From Sphaerisporangium corydalis (GTDB lineage Bacteria > Actinomycetota > Actinomycetes > Streptosporangiales > Streptosporangiaceae): DNA of 64,000 nt. The position numbers and the translations under genes are program-made. The DNA is taken from positions 34,762 to 98,761 of the forward strand of contig NZ_JANZYP010000032.1 of assembly GCF_025506355.1 (NCBI RefSeq), written 5' to 3'. The notes under the pieces were generated by a model that was not told where the DNA came from, ran no database searches, and saw nothing but the letters and a program-made list of their open reading frames with translations. Below, in pieces: positions 1 to 8,386 of this stretch. Position 1 is the first letter of the stretch; the number at the start of each line of letters is the position of its first letter.

Positions 1-966
1 GGGCGGGGCAAGCCGTTCGCGCAGGACGTCGACCTCGACGTCATCGCCCGGCGGACCCCCGGGTTCACCGGCGCCGACCTCGCCAACGTGATCAACGAGG
101 CCGCGCTGCTGACCGCCCGCCAGGACGAGAAGCTCATCACGATGAGCACCCTCGAGGAGTCCATCGACCGCGTGATGGCGGGCCCGGAGCGCAAGAGCCG
201 GGTCATGTCCGACCAGGAAAAGAAGATCATCGCCTACCACGAGGGCGGGCACGCGCTGGTCGCCCACGCGCTGCCCAACTCCGACCCGGTGCACAAGATC
301 ACTATCTTGTCCCGCGGCCGGGCCCTGGGGTACACGATGACCCTTCCCATGGAGGACAAGTTCCTCGCCACCCGGTCGGAGATGCTCGACCAGCTCGCCA
401 TGCTGCTCGGCGGGCGCACGGCCGAGGAACTGGTGTTCCACGAGCCGACGACGGGCGCGGCCAACGACATCGAGAAGGCCACGACCATCGCTCGACGCAT
501 GGTCACCGAATACGGCATGAGCGAGCACCTCGGCGCCCGCAAGTTCGGCAGCGGCAACAGCGAGGTCTTCCTCGGCCGTGACATGGGCCACGAGCGCGAC
601 TACTCCGAGAAGATCGCCTCCACGATCGACGAGGAGGTCCGGCGCCTGATCGAGGCCGGGCACGACCAGGCCTGGGAGATCCTCGTCCAGTACCGCGACG
701 TGCTCGACAACCTCGTGCTGGAGCTCATGGAGAAGGAGACGCTGTCCCGTCAGCAGGTGGTGGAGATCTTCGCGCCGATCGTGGTGCGGGAGAAGCGCCC
801 GTCCTACTCCGGGTACGGCAAGCGGCTCCCCTCCGACCGGCCGCCGATCCTCACCCCGAAGGAGGTCGCGGGCAACGGCAACGGCGCCGCGCTTCCGGCG
901 GGCAACCCGGCGATTCCCGGAGCCGTGCTCAACGACCACCACCCGGCCCCCCAGGACGAGGCCTGA
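1..966 (+). CDS. ftsH: ATP-dependent zinc metalloprotease FtsH, C-terminal part (5' truncated by window edge)
   Basis: Membrane-anchored AAA+ protease that degrades misfolded membrane and regulatory proteins. The frame is open from base 1, so the gene begins left of the window; about 321 codons are visible. They hold the end of the AAA module (lid: [14 protein letters not shown]) and the M41 peptidase domain with the zinc site HEGGH (bases 238-252) and the downstream acidic ligand in GAANDIEKA. The C-terminus is a Pro/Gly/Asn-rich tail typical of actinobacterial FtsH. It stops 3 bases before folE, and ftsH-folE adjacency is conserved in actinobacteria. The Walker motifs and N-terminal membrane segments lie outside the window. 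Confidence 0.97.
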   Translation, partial: GRGKPFAQDVDLDVIARRTPGFTGADLANVINEAALLTARQDEKLITMSTLEESIDRVMAGPERKSRVMSDQEKKIIAYHEGGHALVAHALPNSDPVHKITILSRGRALGYTMTLPMEDKFLATRSEMLDQLAMLLGGRTAEELVFHEPTTGAANDIEKATTIARRMVTEYGMSEHLGARKFGSGNSEVFLGRDMGHERDYSEKIASTIDEEVRRLIEAGHDQAWEILVQYRDVLDNLVLELMEKETLSRQQVVEIFAPIVVREKRPSYSGYGKRLPSDRPPILTPKEVAGNGNGAALPAGNPAIPGAVLNDHHPAPQDEA

Positions 967-969
967 CAG

Positions 970-1557
970 GTGAGCGTGAAACTGCTCAAGGTCGACTCGT
1001 CCCGGATCGAGAAGGCCGTTCGCGAGATCCTTCTCGCGATCGGTGAGGATCCGGACCGGGACGGCCTGGTCGACACCCCGGCGCGGGTGGCCCGTGCCTA
1101 CGCGGAGCAGTTCGCGGGGCTCGGGCAGACGCCGGAGGACGTCCTGACGACGATCTTCGACGCCGACCACGACGAGATGGTGCTCGTCAAGGACATCGAG
1201 GTGTTCTCCACCTGCGAGCACCACCTGGTCCCCTTCCACGGCGTCGCCCACGTCGGGTACGTGCCGAACGAGAAGGGGCAGATCACCGGCCTGTCCAAGC
1301 TGGCCAGGCTGGTGGACGTCTTCGCCAGGCGCCCGCAGGTCCAGGAGCGCATGACCTCGCAGATCGCCGACGCCCTGATGGGCGTCCTTGCGCCGCGCGG
1401 GGTCATCGTGGTGATCGAGGCCGAGCACCTCTGCATGACCATGCGAGGGGTGCGCAAGCCCGGCGCCAAGACGATCACCTCGGCGGTCCGGGGTGACTTC
1501 CGCGACAGCGACCGGACCCGCGCCGAGGCCATGGCGCTGATCCTCGGCCGCCGCTGA
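970..1557 (+). CDS. folE: GTP cyclohydrolase I
   Basis: Converts GTP to 7,8-dihydroneopterin triphosphate, the first step of tetrahydrofolate synthesis. The 195-aa product is full length for the family. Zinc and catalytic residues are present: [12 protein letters not shown] (Cys and His ligands) and [16 protein letters not shown] (second Cys ligand). The GTG start lies 3 bases after the ftsH stop, with GAGG about 8 bases upstream, so it is probably cotranscribed with ftsH. A second in-frame GTG lies 6 bases later and cannot be excluded as the start. Confidence 0.97.
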   Translation: MSVKLLKVDSSRIEKAVREILLAIGEDPDRDGLVDTPARVARAYAEQFAGLGQTPEDVLTTIFDADHDEMVLVKDIEVFSTCEHHLVPFHGVAHVGYVPNEKGQITGLSKLARLVDVFARRPQVQERMTSQIADALMGVLAPRGVIVVIEAEHLCMTMRGVRKPGAKTITSAVRGDFRDSDRTRAEAMALILGRR

Positions 1558-1677
1558 CCCCCCGCCGAGCCGGGCTCTCCGCGCGCCGGACGTCACCGGC
1601 GCGCCGAGCCGATTCGTTATCCACAAAGCCGGACCCATGGCACAGATCGTCATCGGGGAGCACCTAGGCTTGACGCC

Positions 1678-2535
1678 ATGACCACATGGACGGTGCCGGG
1701 CCTGCCGGCTGAGGGCCGCTGCCTGGTCATGGGCGTGGTCAACGTCACCCCCGACTCCTTCTCCGACGGCGGCGAGTGGTTCGACCCCGACGCCGCGGTG
1801 CGCCACGGCCTCGAACTGGTCGAACAGGGCGCCGACATCGTCGACGTGGGCGGCGAGTCCACCCGCCCGGGCGCGGCCAGGGTCTCCCTGACCGAGGAGT
1901 TGCGCCGGGTCGAGCCCGTCATCCGCGTCCTGTCCCAGGAGGGTGTGACGGTCAGCGTCGACACCATGCGGGCCGAGGTGGCCGACGCGGCCGTGGACGC
2001 CGGGGCGAGCATGGTCAACGACGTCAGCGGCGGCCTGGCCGATCCGGCGATGCCCCGCGTGGTCGCGGCCTCCGGCGTGCCCTACGTCGTGATGCACTGG
2101 CGCGGCCACAGCCACCTCATGGAGGACCGCGCGGTCTACTCCGACGTGGTGACCGAGGTCGCCGAGGAGCTGCGCAAGCGGGTCGACACCGTGCTCGCCG
2201 AGGGCGTGGCCGAGCACCAGATCGTCCTGGACCCCGGTCTCGGCTTCGCCAAGCGCGCCGAGCACAACTGGCCGCTGCTGGCCGGCATCGGCAGGCTCGG
2301 CGAGCTGGGCTACCCGATCATCATCGGGGCGTCGCGCAAGCGCTTCCTCGGCCGCCTGCTCGCCGATCCCGGCGGCGCGCCGAGGCCGTTCAGCGGATCC
2401 GACGACGCCACGCTCGCGGTCACCGCCCTGGCCGCCCACGCGGGCGCCTGGTGCGTGCGGGTGCATCACGTGCGCCCCAACGCCGACGCCGTCCGGGTCG
2501 CGGCGGCCTGGCAGGGGGGTGAGGAGGTTCGATGA
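1678..2535 (+). CDS. folP: Dihydropteroate synthase
   Basis: Condenses hydroxymethyl-dihydropterin pyrophosphate with p-aminobenzoate to give dihydropteroate; this family is the sulfonamide target. The 285-aa TIM barrel carries both signatures: VMGVVNVTPDSFSDGG near the N-terminus and GGESTRPGA about 40 residues on. GASRKRFLG near residue 220 is the usual pterin-binding loop. A 120-base gap separates it from folE. Its stop overlaps the start of the next gene (ATGA), so translation of the two is coupled. Confidence 0.97.
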   Translation: MTTWTVPGLPAEGRCLVMGVVNVTPDSFSDGGEWFDPDAAVRHGLELVEQGADIVDVGGESTRPGAARVSLTEELRRVEPVIRVLSQEGVTVSVDTMRAEVADAAVDAGASMVNDVSGGLADPAMPRVVAASGVPYVVMHWRGHSHLMEDRAVYSDVVTEVAEELRKRVDTVLAEGVAEHQIVLDPGLGFAKRAEHNWPLLAGIGRLGELGYPIIIGASRKRFLGRLLADPGGAPRPFSGSDDATLAVTALAAHAGAWCVRVHHVRPNADAVRVAAAWQGGEEVR

Positions 2536-2966
2536 GCACCACGGCAGCGGAGATAGAGAAGCTCAACGAGGCTTTCTACACCGCGATCGAGGGCGGCGAC
2601 CTCGACCGCATGACCGAGATCTGGGCCGAGGACGCCATGGACCGGGTGGCGATGTGCGTCCACCCGGGCTGGCCGATGCTGAGCGGGCGCTCCGAGGTGC
2701 TCAGGTCCTGGGCGCTGATCATGGCCAACACGCCGTACATCCAGTTCGTGCTGACCGACGTCCGCACCACGGTGATCGGCGACGTCGCGGTCCTGACCTG
2801 CGCGGAGAACATCCTCACGGCCGCCGACACCGAGGACGCCACCTTCGCCGCCGGCCGGGTGGTCGCGACCAACACCTTCGTCAGGACGCCGGCGGGCTGG
2901 CGGCTGTGGTTCCACCACGGCTCCCCGGTCCTGCAGGGCGAGGACGACGAGGAGTCCGAGGAATGA
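2532..2966 (+). CDS. NTF2-like / SnoaL-like protein in the folate operon
   Basis: A 144-aa protein with an alpha+beta cone pattern (helix pair, then IEGGDLDRMTEIWAEDAMDRVAMCVHPGWPMLSGR and a Trp/Phe-rich C-terminal sheet), typical of the NTF2/SnoaL-like superfamily. A perfect GAGGAGG ribosome-binding site precedes the ATG. It overlaps folP upstream and folB downstream by ATGA, so it is an integral member of the folate operon. The biochemical role is not known; a small-molecule binding or pterin-handling role is inference from position only. The tail is acidic (EDDEESEE). Confidence 0.9.
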   Translation: MSTTAAEIEKLNEAFYTAIEGGDLDRMTEIWAEDAMDRVAMCVHPGWPMLSGRSEVLRSWALIMANTPYIQFVLTDVRTTVIGDVAVLTCAENILTAADTEDATFAAGRVVATNTFVRTPAGWRLWFHHGSPVLQGEDDEESEE

Positions 2967-3349
2967 CCCTTCCCCGTGAGCGTGTGGCGCGCGACAGCGT
3001 GCGGCTGGTCGGGCTGCGGGCGCGAGGGCGCCACGGGTGCCTGCCCGCCGAGCGCGAGCTGGGCCAGGAGTTCGTGGTCGACGCCGCGCTCTTCTTCGAC
3101 ACGGCGCCCGCGGCGGCCGGCGACGACCTGGCCAAGACCGTCGACTACGGTGAGCTGGCCGTCAGGCTGGCCGCCATCGTCGAGGGCGAGCCGGTCGACC
3201 TGATCGAGACCCTGGCCCACCGCCTGGCGGACGCGTGCCTGGTGAACGAGCTGGTCGAGGAGGTCGAGGTCAAGGTGCACAAGCCCGCCGCGCCGATCCC
3301 GCTCCCCTTCGACGACGTGGTCGTGACTGTGACGAGGAGGCGGGAATGA
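2963..3349 (+). CDS. folB: Dihydroneopterin aldolase
   Basis: Cleaves 7,8-dihydroneopterin to 6-hydroxymethyl-dihydropterin and glycolaldehyde. The 128-aa product has the family pattern: GLRARGRHGCLPAERELGQ, then VDYGELA and DLIETLAHRLAD, which carry pterin-contact residues, and a C-terminal VEVKVHKPAAPIP strand. I use the ATG at 2963 because it forms an ATGA overlap with the preceding gene; the same frame is open further upstream only as a shadow. It overlaps folK by ATGA. Confidence 0.96.
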   Translation: MTLPRERVARDSVRLVGLRARGRHGCLPAERELGQEFVVDAALFFDTAPAAAGDDLAKTVDYGELAVRLAAIVEGEPVDLIETLAHRLADACLVNELVEEVEVKVHKPAAPIPLPFDDVVVTVTRRRE

Positions 3350-3852
3350 AGGTCGTCCTGGCGCTCGGCAGCAACGTCGGCCGTCGCTTCGACACGCTCC
3401 AGGGCGCCGTCGACGCGCTGTTCGACGCCCCCGGGCTCGATTTCACCGCGGTGTCGCCGGTGTACGAGACCGATCCGGTCGGCGGCCCGCCTGACCAGCG
3501 TCCGTATCTGAACGCGGTGGTGGTCGGCAGCACCATGACCCTCGGCCCTAGGGCGATCCTGGAGCGCGCCCTGAGCGTGGAGACCGCCTTCGGGCGGGTC
3601 CGCCTCGAACCGTGGGGTCCCCGCACGCTCGACGTCGACCTGATCATGGTCGGTGACCTGCTGTCCGGTGAGGCCGAGCTCACGCTCCCGCATCCTCTCG
3701 CGCACGAGCGGGCGTTCGTGCTGGTGCCCTGGTCCCAGGCCGATCCGGGCGCGGTGCTCCCAGGCCGGGGGTCGGTCGCCGGGCTGCTCGCCGACCTCGA
3801 CCAGCGGGGCGTGCGGCTGCGGCCCGACCTCGCCCTGCAACCGCCGGACTGA
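3346..3852 (+). CDS. folK: 2-amino-4-hydroxy-6-hydroxymethyldihydropteridine pyrophosphokinase
   Basis: Transfers pyrophosphate from ATP to 6-hydroxymethyl-dihydropterin, supplying the FolP substrate. The 168-aa protein starts with the diagnostic VLALGSNVGRRFDTLQGA and contains the HPPK signature EPWGPRTLDVDLI followed by LPHPLAHERAFVLVPW. The ATG at 3346 overlaps the folB stop and is preceded by GAGGAGGCGGG. It is the last recognised biosynthetic step of this operon; dihydrofolate synthase and reductase are not in the window. Confidence 0.97.
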   Translation: MKVVLALGSNVGRRFDTLQGAVDALFDAPGLDFTAVSPVYETDPVGGPPDQRPYLNAVVVGSTMTLGPRAILERALSVETAFGRVRLEPWGPRTLDVDLIMVGDLLSGEAELTLPHPLAHERAFVLVPWSQADPGAVLPGRGSVAGLLADLDQRGVRLRPDLALQPPD

Positions 3853-3893
3853 CCTGGTGCCGGGGTGCCCGTGGGAACGAGGAGGATGATCGT

Positions 3894-4349
3894 GTGAAGC
3901 CGAGCCGTCCCGGCGTGCTCGTCGTACTGCTGGTCGCGTTCGCGGTCATGACCTGGGCCCTGTTGCAGAAGATCTATTCCGATCTGCCCACCGTGCCGTG
4001 GACGGCCATCCCGACCGTGCTCCTGCTGGCGGTCGGCGAGGGGTACAGCGGGTGGATGACCAAGGCCAGGATCGAGCGCAGGCCCGACACCGAGCCGGTG
4101 GAGCCGCTGGCGGTGGCCCGGCTGGCCGCCCTCGCCAAGGCGTCGGCGTACGTGGGGGCGGCCTTCGCGGGGGTTTTCGCCGGTTTCGTGTTCCACGTCA
4201 TCCCGATGCTCGACCAGGAGACCCCGCTGCGGGACTTCTTCCTGGCCGGCGGGTCGCTGGTCGCGTGCGTGGTGCTGGTCTGCGCCGCCCTGTACCTGGA
4301 GCACTGCTGCCGGGTCCCGAAGGGGCCTGACGACGAACCCCCGGCCTGA
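3894..4349 (+). CDS. DUF3180 family membrane protein
   Basis: A 151-aa integral membrane protein with four predicted hydrophobic segments, beginning VLVVLLVAFAVMTWALL. It matches the DUF3180 family that sits directly after folK in many actinobacteria (Rv3605c in M. tuberculosis, from memory). The GTG start is supported by GAGGAGGA 8-10 bases upstream. The function is unknown. The 41-base gap after folK is compatible with the same transcript. Confidence 0.9.
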   Translation: MKPSRPGVLVVLLVAFAVMTWALLQKIYSDLPTVPWTAIPTVLLLAVGEGYSGWMTKARIERRPDTEPVEPLAVARLAALAKASAYVGAAFAGVFAGFVFHVIPMLDQETPLRDFFLAGGSLVACVVLVCAALYLEHCCRVPKGPDDEPPA

Positions 4350-4360
4350 CGGGAAAACCA

Positions 4361-4389
4361 GCGGGGCCCCGCCGGCGGCCGGGCCCCGC
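4361..4389. terminator. GC-rich hairpin between convergent genes
   Basis: GCGGGGCCC (4361-4369) pairs with GGGCCCCGC (4381-4389) around an 11-base loop. It lies between the end of the DUF3180 gene and the end of nuoD2, which converge here. No clear U-tract follows on either strand, so a bidirectional terminator role is inferred from position. Confidence 0.5.
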
Positions 4390-4505
4390 GCTGCAAGGAG
4401 CCACCCATGTCCCAGAATCCCAAACCCGTTACGCAAGGGGTGTTCTTTACGGGAATCAGGTGATTAAACACAACTAGTGGGATTCATTCTGACAAGGCCA
4501 AAACG

Positions 4506-5687
4506 TTACTTGTCGATGTCCCCGACGACGAAGAACATCGAGCCGAGGATGGCCACCATGTCGGAGATCAGGTGGCCCGGCAGCATCTCCCTGAGCACCT
4601 GCACGTTGTTGTACGACGCGCTGCGCAGCTTGAGCCGCCACGGCGTCTTCTCGCCCCGCGACACCAGGTAGTACCCGTTGAGCCCGAGCGGGCTCTCCGT
4701 CCAGGCGTAGGTGTGGCCCTCGGGCACCTTGAGCACCTTCGGCAGCCGCTGGTTGATCGGGCCCCGCGGCAGCGACCGCAGCCGGTCCACGCAGGCGTCC
4801 GCGAGGTCGAGCGAGACCTTGACCTGGTCGAGCAGCACCTCGAAGCGGGCGTGGCAGTCGCCGGCCGAACGCGTGACCACCTTGACGGGCAGCTCACCGT
4901 AGGCGAGGTACGGCTCGTCGCGGCGCAGGTCGAGGTCGACCCCCGACGCGCGCGCTATCGGCCCGCTGACCCCGTACTGCAGGATCGTCTCGCGGTCGAG
5001 CACCCCGACCCCGCGCGTGCGGGCGACGAAGATCTCGTTGCCGGCGATCAGGTTCTCGATGTCGGGCAGCCTGCGGCGCACGTCGGCGACGGCCCGCGCG
5101 ACCCGGTCGAGCCACCCGGCCGGCAGGTCCTCCTTCAGGCCGCCGACCCGGTTGAACATGTAGTGCATCCGCCCGCCGGAGATCTCCTCCATGACGGCCT
5201 GGATGGTCTCCCGCTCGCGGAAGGCGTAGAAGAGCGGCGTGATCGCGCCGAGCTCCAGGGGATAGGACCCGAGGAACATCAGGTGGTTGAGCACGCGGTT
5301 CAGCTCGGCGAGCAGGGTGCGCGCCCACACCGCGCGGACCGGGACCTCCATGCCGAGCATGCGCTCCACCGCGATGACGACGCCCAGCTCGTTGGCGAAC
5401 GCCGACAGCCAGTCGTGCCGGTTGGCCAGCACGATGATCTGCCGGTAGTCCCGGACCTCGAACAGCTTCTCGGCGCCGCGGTGCATGTAGCCGATGATCG
5501 GCTCCGCCGTCGCGATGCGCTCGCCGTCCACGGTCAGCCGGAGGCGCAGCACACCGTGGGTCGAGGGGTGCTGGGGGCCGATGTTGAGGATCATGTCCTC
5601 GGTGGCCAGTTCCTTGGCCCCGGCCCCGATCCCCACGATGCGCTCGACGGGCGCCGCCCCGCTGCGAGGTTCGGTCATACCGCCCAT
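4506..5687 (-). CDS. nuoD2: Stand-alone NADH-quinone oxidoreductase subunit D homologue (NuoD2)
   Basis: The 393-aa protein belongs to the NuoD/NDUFS2 (49-kDa) family that forms the quinone-site module of complex I. Family motifs include [60 protein letters not shown] and the C-terminal VVGDIDK. It is not in a nuo operon here; no other nuo gene is near. The stand-alone copy is known in actinomycetes as nuoD2. The start may be the second ATG, 9 bases inside. The HRG motif holds the Arg equivalent to NDUFS2 Arg85, which NDUFAF7 methylates, and an NDUFAF7-type methyltransferase is encoded at 9571-10644. Confidence 0.93.
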   Translation of the reverse strand: MGGMTEPRSGAAPVERIVGIGAGAKELATEDMILNIGPQHPSTHGVLRLRLTVDGERIATAEPIIGYMHRGAEKLFEVRDYRQIIVLANRHDWLSAFANELGVVIAVERMLGMEVPVRAVWARTLLAELNRVLNHLMFLGSYPLELGAITPLFYAFRERETIQAVMEEISGGRMHYMFNRVGGLKEDLPAGWLDRVARAVADVRRRLPDIENLIAGNEIFVARTRGVGVLDRETILQYGVSGPIARASGVDLDLRRDEPYLAYGELPVKVVTRSAGDCHARFEVLLDQVKVSLDLADACVDRLRSLPRGPINQRLPKVLKVPEGHTYAWTESPLGLNGYYLVSRGEKTPWRLKLRSASYNNVQVLREMLPGHLISDMVAILGSMFFVVGDIDK

Positions 5688-5718
5688 GCTGTCACGTCAG
5701 CGCCGGGAGACAAGATCC

Positions 5719-5795
5719 GGCGCTGGGACGTCAGTGGCGGGAGGCGGTTTCCCTGGCCGCCGGGGCGGGATCAGGCGCGGGGACGTCAGTGGCGG
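5719..5795. repeat. Repeat of the PLP-enzyme gene 3' end
   Basis: A 22-bp segment spanning the stop codon of the PLP-enzyme gene (5774-5795) recurs at 5719-5740 with one mismatch (core ACGTCAGTGGCGG). A weaker third version lies near 5692-5707. The copies sit in the short spacer between the PLP-enzyme stop and the nuoD2 start and have no coding role that I can see. Confidence 0.75.
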
Positions 5796-7231
5796 ATGGC
5801 GAGATCCGCGAGGGCGGAGACGAGGCGGCGGACGTGCTCCTCGGTCGTACCGATGCCGATGGACGCACGGACGGCGCCCGCGGTGCCGTCCGCGCAGTTG
5901 CCGTCGGCGGCCTGCCCGACCCCCTCCAGCAGGTGCTTGACGAAGGGGTGGGCGCAGAACCTGCCGTCGCGCACCCCGATGCCGTAGTCGGCCGAGAGCG
6001 TCTCGGCCACCTCACGCGCCGTCCAGCCCTCGACGACGAACGAGACGATGCCGACGCGCGGGTGCCCCGGCCCCCACAGGGACAGCTCGTGCACGCCCTC
6101 GATCGCGTCCAGGCCCTCGCGCAGGAGCTGGAGAAGGCGCTCCTCCTCCTTGACCAGCACCGTCCAGCCGGTGGCCGACAGGGCGTCGCAGGCGGCGGCC
6201 AGGGCGATGGCGCCGATCACGTTCGGGGTGCCGGCCTCGTGCCGCTGCTCGGGGTCCTCGCTCCACTCCGCGTCCAGCGGCAGGCCCTGCCCCGCGCCGC
6301 CGGTGACGGCCTTCGACGCGCCGCCGCCCCGCAGGTACGGCTCGGCCCGCGCCAGCCAGTCGGCCCGGCCGATCAGGGCGCCCGCACCGAACGGCGCGTA
6401 CAGCTTGTGCCCGGAGAAGGCCACGTAGTCGAGGTCGAGCGCGGTCAGGTTGAGGCGGCGGTGCGGGACGAGCTGCGCGGCGTCGACCAGGATCCGCGCG
6501 CCGTGCCGGTGGGCGATGTGGGCGAGCGCGGCGATGGGCCACAGCTCGCCGGTGACGTTGGAGGCGGCGGTGACGACCAGGAGCTTGGGGCCGTCGATGG
6601 CCGCCAGGGCCTCGTCCGCCGCCCGGACCGCCTCGCCGGGGAACGCGGGCGGCGCCAGCCGTACCGCGCCGGACCAGGGCAGCAGGGAGGCGTGGTGCTC
6701 GGTCTCGAAGACGACGACGGTGGTGCCGTCGGGCAGGCAGCGGGCCAGCAGGTTCGACGCGTCGGTGGTGTTGCGGGTGAAGACGACGGCGTCACCGGGC
6801 CGGGCGCCGACGAACGCCCGCACGGTGTGCCGGGCCTGCTCGTAGCGCGAGGTGGTGAGCTGCGAGGCGTACCCGGCGCCGCGGTGCACGCTGGAGTAGG
6901 CCGGGAGCGCGGCGGTGACGGCGGCGCTCACCGGCTCCAGACAGGGCGCGCTCGCCGCGTAGTCCAGGTTGGCGTACGCCACCAGCCTGCCGCCCCTGAC
7001 CGGGACCTCGAGGTCGGCGCCGAGGACGGCGGGGACGCGCGGGACCGCGCGACCCGTGAGCCCGGAAACCCGGCCGGAACCGGACAGGCCACTGCCGGAC
7101 GGGCCCGTGCCGGACGAGCCGAGGGCGGAGAGGCCGGAGCCGGGGGTGCCGAGGCCGAGCGGGGATCCGGGGTCGCGCGGGGTGCCGGGGTCGCGCGGGG
7201 CAGGGGTCTCCAGAGCGGTGAGAGCAGACAA
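5786..7231 (-). CDS. Class V aminotransferase / cysteine desulfurase-like PLP enzyme
   Basis: A 481-aa fold-type I PLP enzyme. Motifs: NLDYAASAPCLEPV near the start of the catalytic domain, TRNTTDASNLLARCL (PLP phosphate region), FETEHHASLLPW, VDAAQLVPHRR (PLP-stacking Asp-Ala-Ala-Gln) and SGHKLYAPFGAG with the Schiff-base Lys. The closest known families are SufS/IscS-like desulfurases and isopenicillin-N-epimerase-like enzymes; the substrate is not clear. I choose TTG at 7231 because a perfect AGGAGG lies 6 bases upstream; the frame is open further upstream without such a site. Residues ~10-58 are a Pro/Gly/Ser-rich low-complexity linker. Confidence 0.88.
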   Translation of the reverse strand: MSALTALETPAPRDPGTPRDPGSPLGLGTPGSGLSALGSSGTGPSGSGLSGSGRVSGLTGRAVPRVPAVLGADLEVPVRGGRLVAYANLDYAASAPCLEPVSAAVTAALPAYSSVHRGAGYASQLTTSRYEQARHTVRAFVGARPGDAVVFTRNTTDASNLLARCLPDGTTVVVFETEHHASLLPWSGAVRLAPPAFPGEAVRAADEALAAIDGPKLLVVTAASNVTGELWPIAALAHIAHRHGARILVDAAQLVPHRRLNLTALDLDYVAFSGHKLYAPFGAGALIGRADWLARAEPYLRGGGASKAVTGGAGQGLPLDAEWSEDPEQRHEAGTPNVIGAIALAAACDALSATGWTVLVKEEERLLQLLREGLDAIEGVHELSLWGPGHPRVGIVSFVVEGWTAREVAETLSADYGIGVRDGRFCAHPFVKHLLEGVGQAADGNCADGTAGAVRASIGIGTTEEHVRRLVSALADLAIRH

Positions 7232-7562
7232 CGCCGTCCTCCTAGGGTCATGGGACCCCGGCCATGGCGTTGGTGTGACGGAGCCCGCGCTTGCCCGGCG
7301 CCCATCGCGCCGGACCTGGTCCTCACCCGGGGCACCCCGCCGCGAGCGCGAGGGTTGCCGGCCAGCGAGCCGGGGCTTGGCGCTGGCACTCATGACCTAT
7401 TGGGACTATAACCCAGTCCTCCGGCATTTCCGCAACCTCGGGTGGGGTGCGCCAGGGGTTCGCCCCGCTCGCGAACTTTGCCGGGCCGTCGTGCGTTGGA
7501 CCAGGACCGGCCGCTACGCGATGGGCCGTGACCTGGACGTACGGCGGAGTTGAGGAGTCATT

Positions 7563-8339
7563 ATGGACTGGGTGACCAACCCGGAGATCTGGATCGGGTT
7601 CTTCACCCTGGTCGCCCTGGAGATCGTGCTGGGCATCGACAACATCATCTTCATCTCGATCCTGGCGGGCAAGCTGCCTCCGGAGCAGCGGGACCGGGCG
7701 CGCAAGGCCGGCCTCGGGCTGGCGCTGCTGAGCCGCCTCGCCCTGCTGCTGGCGCTGTCGTGGGTGGTGCGCCTGACGGAGCCGCTGTTCGACCTGTTCG
7801 GCCACGGGATATCGGGGCGCGACCTGATCCTGATCCTGGGCGGGCTGTTCCTGCTGGGCAAGAGCGCCTTCGAGATCGGGGACAGCCTGGAGGGCTCGTC
7901 CGGGCACTCCAGCGGGAAGGTCGGCGCCTCCTTCGCCGCCGTGCTCGTGCAGATCATGCTGCTCGACGTCGTGTTCTCCCTGGACTCGGTGATCACGGCC
8001 GTCGGGATGGTGGACGAGCTGGGCGTGATGATCGCCGCGGTGATCGTCGCGGTGGTGGTCATGCTCTTCGCGGCCGGGCCGATCAGCGAGTTCGTCGAGC
8101 GGTACCCGAGCATCAAGATGCTGGCCCTGGCCTTCCTGGTGCTGATCGGCGTCGTGCTGATCGCCGAGGGGTTCGAGCAGCACATCTCCAAGGGGTACAT
8201 CTACTTCGCCATGGCGTTCTCGCTGGGCGTCGAGCTGCTCAACATCCGGGCCCGCAGGAAGGCGGGCCGCCAGCGGCCCGTGGAGCTGCGGGAGCGGTAC
8301 GAGGAGTCCCCCGAGCCCGGCGGCACCCCCCAGCCCTGA
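7563..8339 (+). CDS. TerC family integral membrane protein
   Basis: A 258-aa polytopic membrane protein of the TerC/YkoY group, implicated in metal-ion (notably manganese) efflux and metalation of exported proteins. Signature acidic membrane motifs are visible: ALEIVLGIDNIIFISIL near residue 20 and LLDVVFSLDSVITAVGM near residue 135. The C-terminus is charged (RARRKAGRQRPVELRERYEE). ATG preceded by GAGTTGAGGAG. I looked in the 330-base upstream region for a yybP-ykoY Mn riboswitch, often placed before such genes, and saw no convincing match. Confidence 0.95.
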   Translation: MDWVTNPEIWIGFFTLVALEIVLGIDNIIFISILAGKLPPEQRDRARKAGLGLALLSRLALLLALSWVVRLTEPLFDLFGHGISGRDLILILGGLFLLGKSAFEIGDSLEGSSGHSSGKVGASFAAVLVQIMLLDVVFSLDSVITAVGMVDELGVMIAAVIVAVVVMLFAAGPISEFVERYPSIKMLALAFLVLIGVVLIAEGFEQHISKGYIYFAMAFSLGVELLNIRARRKAGRQRPVELRERYEESPEPGGTPQP

Positions 8340-8386
8340 TCCCCCAGGTGGGCGGCGTCGCGGATCGGGGAGGGCGGTGAGCCGGG

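Noticed and set aside
4572..5987. 471-codon plus-strand frame opposite nuoD2
   Set aside because: Antisense shadow of nuoD2 and of the end of the PLP-enzyme gene, with no recognisable domain or ribosome-binding site.
7394..7562. yybP-ykoY manganese riboswitch before the TerC gene
   Set aside because: The region lacks the conserved loop sequences and stems of this class; only a GC-rich leader is seen.
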